Positions 59,947-64,000 of a stretch of DNA of 64,000 nt are shown here, piece after piece. The translations under genes were made by a program, and so were the position numbers. Location: NCBI GenBank assembly GCA_002748705.1, contig PDSZ01000001.1, positions 1-64,000 of the forward strand. The letters run 5' to 3'. The notes under the pieces were generated by a model. It had not been told where the DNA came from. It saw nothing but the letters and a program-made list of their open reading frames with translations, and searched no databases. Numbering within the stretch: position 1 is the first letter of the stretch; each line of letters opens with the position of its first letter. The stretch is from Candidatus Fermentibacterota bacterium (GTDB taxonomy: Bacteria > Fermentibacterota > Fermentibacteria > Fermentibacterales > Fermentibacteraceae).

Positions 59947-61284
59947 TTATTCCAGGGCCGCTTCAGGGTTTCCTGTTTTAATCCGAACCAGTTCGTTTAT
60001 GTAAAAAAGAGTTTTCTCCCTTTCCTCTAAAGATTCTGAATCAATTTCTGCAGCCCACTCTGGAAAACGGTTCATGAGTACTTCAACAGGATATGAGTTT
60101 CCCTGGATCTCTGAAACTGCATGGTCAGCCACCTGACCATGCATTGTCATGTATTTTGCTCTTTCCTCAAGGTATCTGCGGGCCCATGCAGTGGACAATC
60201 CAATGATGACTGCCATGGTGAAAACCGCAATAAGTCTGCCGACTATCCTGTTACGAGCTGTGATAAAGAAAGCTCCCAGGATTGAAGCAGGAATCAGCGC
60301 TGCCCACATGGTAAACCCCCACATGAAAGTGTCCTGAACCCAGAAGAACGGAAAGGGAAAGATAAATATCGCAGCTCCTGCAGCTCCGAAACGGATGGCA
60401 TCGGGAAGTTTCCTGACGAATACTGCTGCTGCTAAAACAGCGGCAGCTATGGAAAAAGTCGCCAGAGGCGGAACGAATAGATGATCTTTCAGCGGAAGAC
60501 TCATTCTGACAAGCCTTGAAAACCCTTCCACATAAGCCATACCTGTACAGAGTTCAGGAGAATCGGCAGTTATTTCAAATCCTGCTTTTGCCCTGAGCAG
60601 GAAGAACAGAGCGGAAAGGGTTCCAATACCTGTCCAGAGAGGCAGGTCTGATCGAATGGTTTCCCGCAGTGTTCTTTTCGCTGCTAAAATGCTCCATAAG
60701 GGCAGCAGGAGAGAATAGAAAATACCTGTGTCCTTTGAGAGTCCGGCAAGAACAACGGAACACAGTGTAAGCCCGTAAAAGAGAAATCGTCTCTTGCCGT
60801 TTTGCAGGTAAAGGTCATACAGATACAGAGCTGTCACGGTGAAAAGTGTTACAAGCCTGTCATTTCTGCCGAGAATCTTGTAGAGGGACAACGGTTGTGC
60901 CGGATGTGCCGCCCAAAGCAGTACAGCCAGAGATGCTGTTAACAAACCGAAGCGCCGTCTCAGCAGAAGGAAGCATACCGTATAACATATCCAGGAGAGG
61001 AGCAGGTCTGTTACATGGTACATCCCTGAGTCTGTGCCCCATAGTTTGTAATCCAAAAGTACTGAGAGACTGTAGACCGGCCTGAAAATGTCCCATTTTG
61101 TCGATTCCATAAATGCCCATGAAAGGTTTGCGTGGCCTTGAAACTCGAAGGGAGTAATGAATCTGGTTACAGTCTCCGAGCTGAATGGCAGCTGAAAGAT
61201 GCTGAAAAAAGCAAGAATAATGAATAATGGATAAAAGAATATAACAGCCGCAGCAACAATATTACCTGGTTTATTGGTCATCAA
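59947..61284 (-). CDS. GT-C-like multi-span membrane protein
   Basis: 445 residues, about eleven predicted helices. The large first loop with FRPVYSLSVLLDYKLWGTDSGMYHVTDLLLSW and ILGRNDRLVTLFTVTALYLYDLYL is typical of PMT-like or TMTC-like GT-C proteins. The acidic residue pair of the first loop is not clear, so activity is uncertain. The C-terminus has a short soluble tail. M1 and M2 are both possible starts. Confidence 0.6.
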   Translation of the reverse strand: MMTNKPGNIVAAAVIFFYPLFIILAFFSIFQLPFSSETVTRFITPFEFQGHANLSWAFMESTKWDIFRPVYSLSVLLDYKLWGTDSGMYHVTDLLLSWICYTVCFLLLRRRFGLLTASLAVLLWAAHPAQPLSLYKILGRNDRLVTLFTVTALYLYDLYLQNGKRRFLFYGLTLCSVVLAGLSKDTGIFYSLLLPLWSILAAKRTLRETIRSDLPLWTGIGTLSALFFLLRAKAGFEITADSPELCTGMAYVEGFSRLVRMSLPLKDHLFVPPLATFSIAAAVLAAAVFVRKLPDAIRFGAAGAAIFIFPFPFFWVQDTFMWGFTMWAALIPASILGAFFITARNRIVGRLIAVFTMAVIIGLSTAWARRYLEERAKYMTMHGQVADHAVSEIQGNSYPVEVLMNRFPEWAAEIDSESLEEREKTLFYINELVRIKTGNPEAALE

Positions 61285-62041
61285 TGTCCTTTTCGATATA
61301 TGTCACCGGTTTAAGCGGTTTTCTTCTTCAATTCAGTGCAGCATAACTCTTGCCCCTCAAGTGCAAGAATAGTTATTCATTAATTTGCTATCAAGCACCT
61401 GGTGTTGGAAGTCAGTGATCCTATAGGCTTTCACAGTTGTCTGATAGGTGCTGACCAAAAGTATAAGAGAGCAGTCTGATCATGACACGGAGTTCTCACT
61501 ACATGTTTTGCCGGTGTAACTCCGGTGTTGAAATTTCAACCATGGAAAAACTTTTCGGTGATTCATGGCTTATGGACAATGAATCATATTCCAGAGCATA
61601 TGAAGTATGGAATAAGTTCTAAGAGTTTTTTATTCACTCTATTAATTGAATAACATCAAATAAAAGATTATTCAATTTAATTGATAATTTTGATGCAGCC
61701 ATCTTGAAAAAATGGATAAACTTGTAATATATGTTCTTCTGCTTTAATGCCTTATTAATGATAAAATATTATAAGTTAATTGAGTAGGAAATAACCTTAC
61801 CGGATATTTCGCAGGCGAGCGAAACGAGTCAATTGAACTCTTCATTGTATTCTCGAATTTTATTAATATGAAAATGATTGAAAAAACGAAAAGAAAAAGC
61901 CTGTCCGGTTATCCTGAGAACTTTAGATCAGGGAATGGAAATATTGGTTTTTCAGGATCCTCCTGCTTGAGTTCAGTTAGTAAATGGAACTGTTGAGTTT
62001 GGTGAGGATGTTTTAGCTGCAGCTCTGAGAGAGCCGAAAGA
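61285..62041. other. Gene-poor, AT-rich stretch
   Basis: 61600-61900 is markedly AT-rich (ATTGAATAACATCAAATAAA and similar runs). A 46-residue ORF at 61482-61622 is the only frame of interest. No promoter or RNA gene is recognised. The start of the IS256 fragment follows. Confidence 0.4.
61482..61622 (+). CDS. Hypothetical 46-residue protein
   Basis: Starts MTRSSHYMFCRCNSGVEIST and ends YEVWNKF. It has a CxC pair near residue 11. No clear ribosome-binding site and no family recognised. It may be chance. Confidence 0.25.
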   Translation: MTRSSHYMFCRCNSGVEISTMEKLFGDSWLMDNESYSRAYEVWNKF

Positions 62042-62176
62042 AGACTCAGGTTCACCGGGCCTCTCACCAACGAGGCTGCTCTCCTGAGACTTGTTACCGG
62101 GATTCTGATTGAGATCTGTGACGAATGGGAGAGAGTGAGAAGGTATATGACCGTGAAAGAGTTGATCAGGCTCTGA
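62042..62176 (+). pseudogene. C-terminal remnant of an IS256-family (mutator) transposase
   Basis: LTNEAALLRLVTGILIEICDEWERVRRYMTV is the conserved C-terminus of IS256-type transposases (LTNExSLLRLVxxxLxExxEEWxxxRRYM). The sequence upstream is out of frame and lacks the catalytic residues. The rest of the region to 62580 has no intact frame. Confidence 0.7.
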
Positions 62177-62584
62177 CGAATTTACAGACGAAGGGTTGCA
62201 CTGTCTCACGAGCTCTCTATTTTTCGTCATTCGTTTCTGCAGCAGACAGGCTCTGAATGGCATCCTGTTTTCGTCAGAGCATTGGATTTCATATTGCGCA
62301 TGACGAAAAAAACAAGGTGACGACTGCGGCTCACCTGATTCAGGTGTTGATGCCTTTGGAGCAAGCGTTTCTGTGAAAAGAGTCATAGCCAAAGGTGCCG
62401 GAGGCGACGGCGCTTTCCCTGGTATATTCTGTGACAGTGAAGACATGGCCTGAATCACCTTCAGCTGTACCGGCGGCGATGGAGAGTTCCTAGGCTTTCA
62501 GGGATTCTGTCTTTCTGCAGCTCCGGCAGGAAACTCCAGGGCTGTTGTAAGAACTTTTTAGACTGTCCGGCTTTAAAGAGGCAT

Positions 62585-62605
62585 CCTTCCTGCTTTTCAG
62601 GAAGG
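62585..62605 (+). terminator. Rho-independent terminator upstream of cobO
   Basis: CCTTCCTG/CAGGAAGG stem with a 5-base loop and a following GACTTTTTA. It ends any transcript from the decayed region before the cobO Shine-Dalgarno. An attenuator role in the cobO leader is possible but no cobalamin riboswitch is visible. Confidence 0.7.
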
Positions 62606-62654
62606 GACTTTTTATATTCCGAAAAAGAACAATTGAACAGGGAGAGCGTACCTT

Positions 62655-63179
62655 ATGAGAAAAGGCAGATTTCAGATATACACAGGTAACGGCAAGGGGA
62701 AAACTACAGCTTCCCTTGGTCTGTCTGTAAGGGCAGCGTGTTCAGGAATGAAGGTGTACTTCGGGCAATTCATGAAAGGTCAGGACTATTCTGAACTTAA
62801 AGTTCCGGAACGATTCCCTGAGATTACCATGAATCAGTTCGGAACACCAAAGCTTCTCTGCCAGGGAGAAAAGCCTGCCGAAGAAGATTTGAGAAAGGCA
62901 GAGAACGGTGCGAAGAAGATCAGGGAGGCGCTGCTGTCAGGCGAATATGATCTTGTGGTAGCAGATGAGATATGCGTGACAGTCCATCTTGGTCTTCTTC
63001 CTGAAGCAGCTGCTCTTGAACTGGCTGCGAAAAGACCTCCAGAGATGGAACTGGTGTTTACCGGAAGGTATGCCAGTGAGGCAATGATTGATGCTGCCGA
63101 CCTGGTCACTGAGATGAAGGAGATCAAGCATTATTACAACACTGAGAAACTTATGGCCAGAAAAGGAATAGAGAACTGA
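62655..63179 (+). CDS. cobO: Cob(I)alamin adenosyltransferase (CobA/CobO/BtuR type)
   Basis: 174 residues. The P-loop GNGKGKTTASLGL (11-23), FMKGQDYSEL, DLVVADEICV and LVFTGRYA are typical of the BtuR fold. It transfers adenosyl from ATP to cob(I)alamin to form coenzyme B12. GGGAG precedes ATG 62655. A B12-type radical SAM gene lies at 43.7-45.5 kb. Confidence 0.93.
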   Translation: MRKGRFQIYTGNGKGKTTASLGLSVRAACSGMKVYFGQFMKGQDYSELKVPERFPEITMNQFGTPKLLCQGEKPAEEDLRKAENGAKKIREALLSGEYDLVVADEICVTVHLGLLPEAAALELAAKRPPEMELVFTGRYASEAMIDAADLVTEMKEIKHYYNTEKLMARKGIEN

Positions 63180-63197
63180 GAAGGAGATGGGTGAAAC

Positions 63198-63836
63198 ATG
63201 AAAAAAGCACTGAGCGTTTTGTTTCTTTTGAGTCTGTCGCTGCCGGCAGCCGACCTGGATTCCGGCAGAGGGCCGGTTGATGCATTGGTCGTAATCAATG
63301 TGGACCAATCTGCAGCCAGCCCGGACCGTGACAGAGGAGCGGTGGACATATTCCTCGGAGCAGGTGTATGGGTTCCGGGAATGCTTGGTGAGAACAGTGA
63401 ACTTGCAGTAGGGCCAATGTTTCTTGCCGGTGTTGAGACTCCCATGGCAGACGGAGATCAGTTCAGGCTCTCTGCAGGCTATGCCATGTGCGGTTCTGAC
63501 AGGGTGGAGTATGACGGTATAGGTGCAGTGATGCTCAACCTTGCATACAGAAGTTATCCCTTTTACAGGCCTTATGCCGGTCCAAGGGGGCTTGAGCCTT
63601 TCATTGGAGTAACCGGCGGCGGGCTTGTTGCATGGGATAATCCTGAAACAGGTGATTCCGAAAACACCGGCGGCGGAATGCTGGGAGCTGAGATTGGCAC
63701 AAGAATGAAGGCAGGGGAGAGCGCTTTTCTTGACATTTCCCTTGCCGCCGAATGGGTTCCCACCGGCAGCGCTCTTGCAGGTGAAGAGAAAGAGGATCTG
63801 TCAGGTATAAGAATTCAGGGTTCTCTGGTATTCTGA
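63198..63836 (+). CDS. Secreted hypothetical protein, outer-membrane barrel-like
   Basis: 212 residues. Signal peptide MKKALSVLFLLSLSLPAA is followed by alternating strands (AVDIFLGAGVWVP, LSAGYAMCG, AVMLNLAYRSYPFY, LGAEIGTRM, IQGSLVF) and a C-terminal Phe, typical of small outer-membrane barrels. It is 18 bases after cobO. Its last 22 bases overlap the rlmN gene on the other strand. Confidence 0.65.
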   Translation: MKKALSVLFLLSLSLPAADLDSGRGPVDALVVINVDQSAASPDRDRGAVDIFLGAGVWVPGMLGENSELAVGPMFLAGVETPMADGDQFRLSAGYAMCGSDRVEYDGIGAVMLNLAYRSYPFYRPYAGPRGLEPFIGVTGGGLVAWDNPETGDSENTGGGMLGAEIGTRMKAGESAFLDISLAAEWVPTGSALAGEEKEDLSGIRIQGSLVF

Positions 63837-64000
63837 TTCTCAAGTATTGAGCTTCCCAGCTGACCGCAGGCACCAGCCACCTCGCCTCCCCGTGATCTGC
63901 GTACAGTAACAGCCTGACATTTCGGGTACAGGTATTCGGTAAATGCCTGTACCTCTTTTTCATCAGGGCGTTTCCAGTTCAGCCCGGGTACCGGATTATA
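63815..64000 (-). CDS. rlmN: 23S rRNA (adenine-2503) methyltransferase RlmN, C-terminal end
   Basis: 61 C-terminal residues are in the window. YNPVPGLNWKRPDEKEVQAF, VTVRRSRGGEVAGACGQLG match the RlmN end (NPxPGxxxxRP, VTVRxxRGxDIxAACGQL), including the catalytic Cys in ACGQL. It is a radical SAM enzyme that methylates 23S rRNA A2503 and tRNA A37. The gene continues beyond the right edge. Confidence 0.9.
   Translation of the reverse strand, partial: YNPVPGLNWKRPDEKEVQAFTEYLYPKCQAVTVRRSRGGEVAGACGQLGSSILENQNTREP

Noticed and set aside
61973..62458. 161-residue minus-strand frame rich in Ser/Pro
   Set aside because: It is antisense to the IS256-type remnant and has a low-complexity composition without a ribosome-binding site.
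62585..62654. Cobalamin riboswitch before cobO
   Set aside because: The leader after the terminator is too short and lacks a B12-box-like sequence.

Overview
The window looks like a bacterial chromosome segment from a Gram-negative, FCB-type lineage. Reasons are outer-membrane proteins (an OmpA/Pal-type porin, a DUF481 barrel, a DUF5916-like barrel), a gingipain-like C25 protease with a type IX secretion (T9SS)-style C-terminal domain, and a PorY/PorX-like two-component pair otherwise typical of Bacteroidota T9SS. Candidatus Fermentibacterota or a related candidate phylum is my best guess, but I cannot verify it without a search. Most genes have good Shine-Dalgarno sites and form tight operons with overlapping stop/start codons. 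Gluconeogenic pckA, NAD(P)-type glutamate dehydrogenase and the Rex redox repressor suggest an amino-acid-fermenting anaerobe.

Layout. 0-7.2 kb: partial IS5-type element beside a 5'-truncated barrel gene, then gdhA, rex, an AAA/DUF4143 ATPase, a 46-residue DUF1232 protein, a second copy of the IS end, and a decayed HigBA toxin-antitoxin locus. 7.3-15.3 kb: SagB-like oxidoreductase, C25 protease, DUF481 protein, and three tandem paralogous secreted proteins of unknown function. 15.3-25.3 kb: xthA, a membrane glycosyltransferase, a YtrA-type regulator with its ABC exporter, a split permease pair and a Tim44/zinc-ribbon/TerB-like protein. 25.4-32.9 kb: PorY/PorX-like pair transcribed into tsaE, tsaB, a RimI-nucleoside phosphorylase fusion, folC and a lipoprotein. 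32.9-43.7 kb: tRNA-Val, an unknown ACT-like protein, tRNA-Met, an APC-EIIA fusion transporter, then tilS-hpt-ftsH-folE-folP-cdaA. 43.7-52.5 kb: B12-binding radical SAM operon, pckA, OmpA-like protein, DUF1028-TPR protein.

52.7-59.9 kb is an AT-richer accessory island. It carries a two-gene DUF262 + HEPN module (putative defence or toxin system) with its own promoter and palindrome, a radical-SAM SPASM-domain remnant coupled to a 6-bladed beta-propeller lipoprotein, a GNAT protein preceded by an integron attC-like hairpin, an antitoxin gene broken by a solitary IS21-type end, a gluzincin (M1-like) peptidase and a 25-residue ORF, and an IS630 remnant. 59.9-64 kb returns to chromosomal style: a GT-C-like membrane protein, a gene-poor AT-rich stretch with an IS256 remnant, cobO, a secreted barrel-like protein and the 3' end of rlmN.

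The most interesting items are the DUF262-HEPN module, the T9SS-linked genes, the triplicated unknown secreted family, and the possible decayed peptide-maturation cluster in the island. All assignments are from reading the sequence only; no database search was done.
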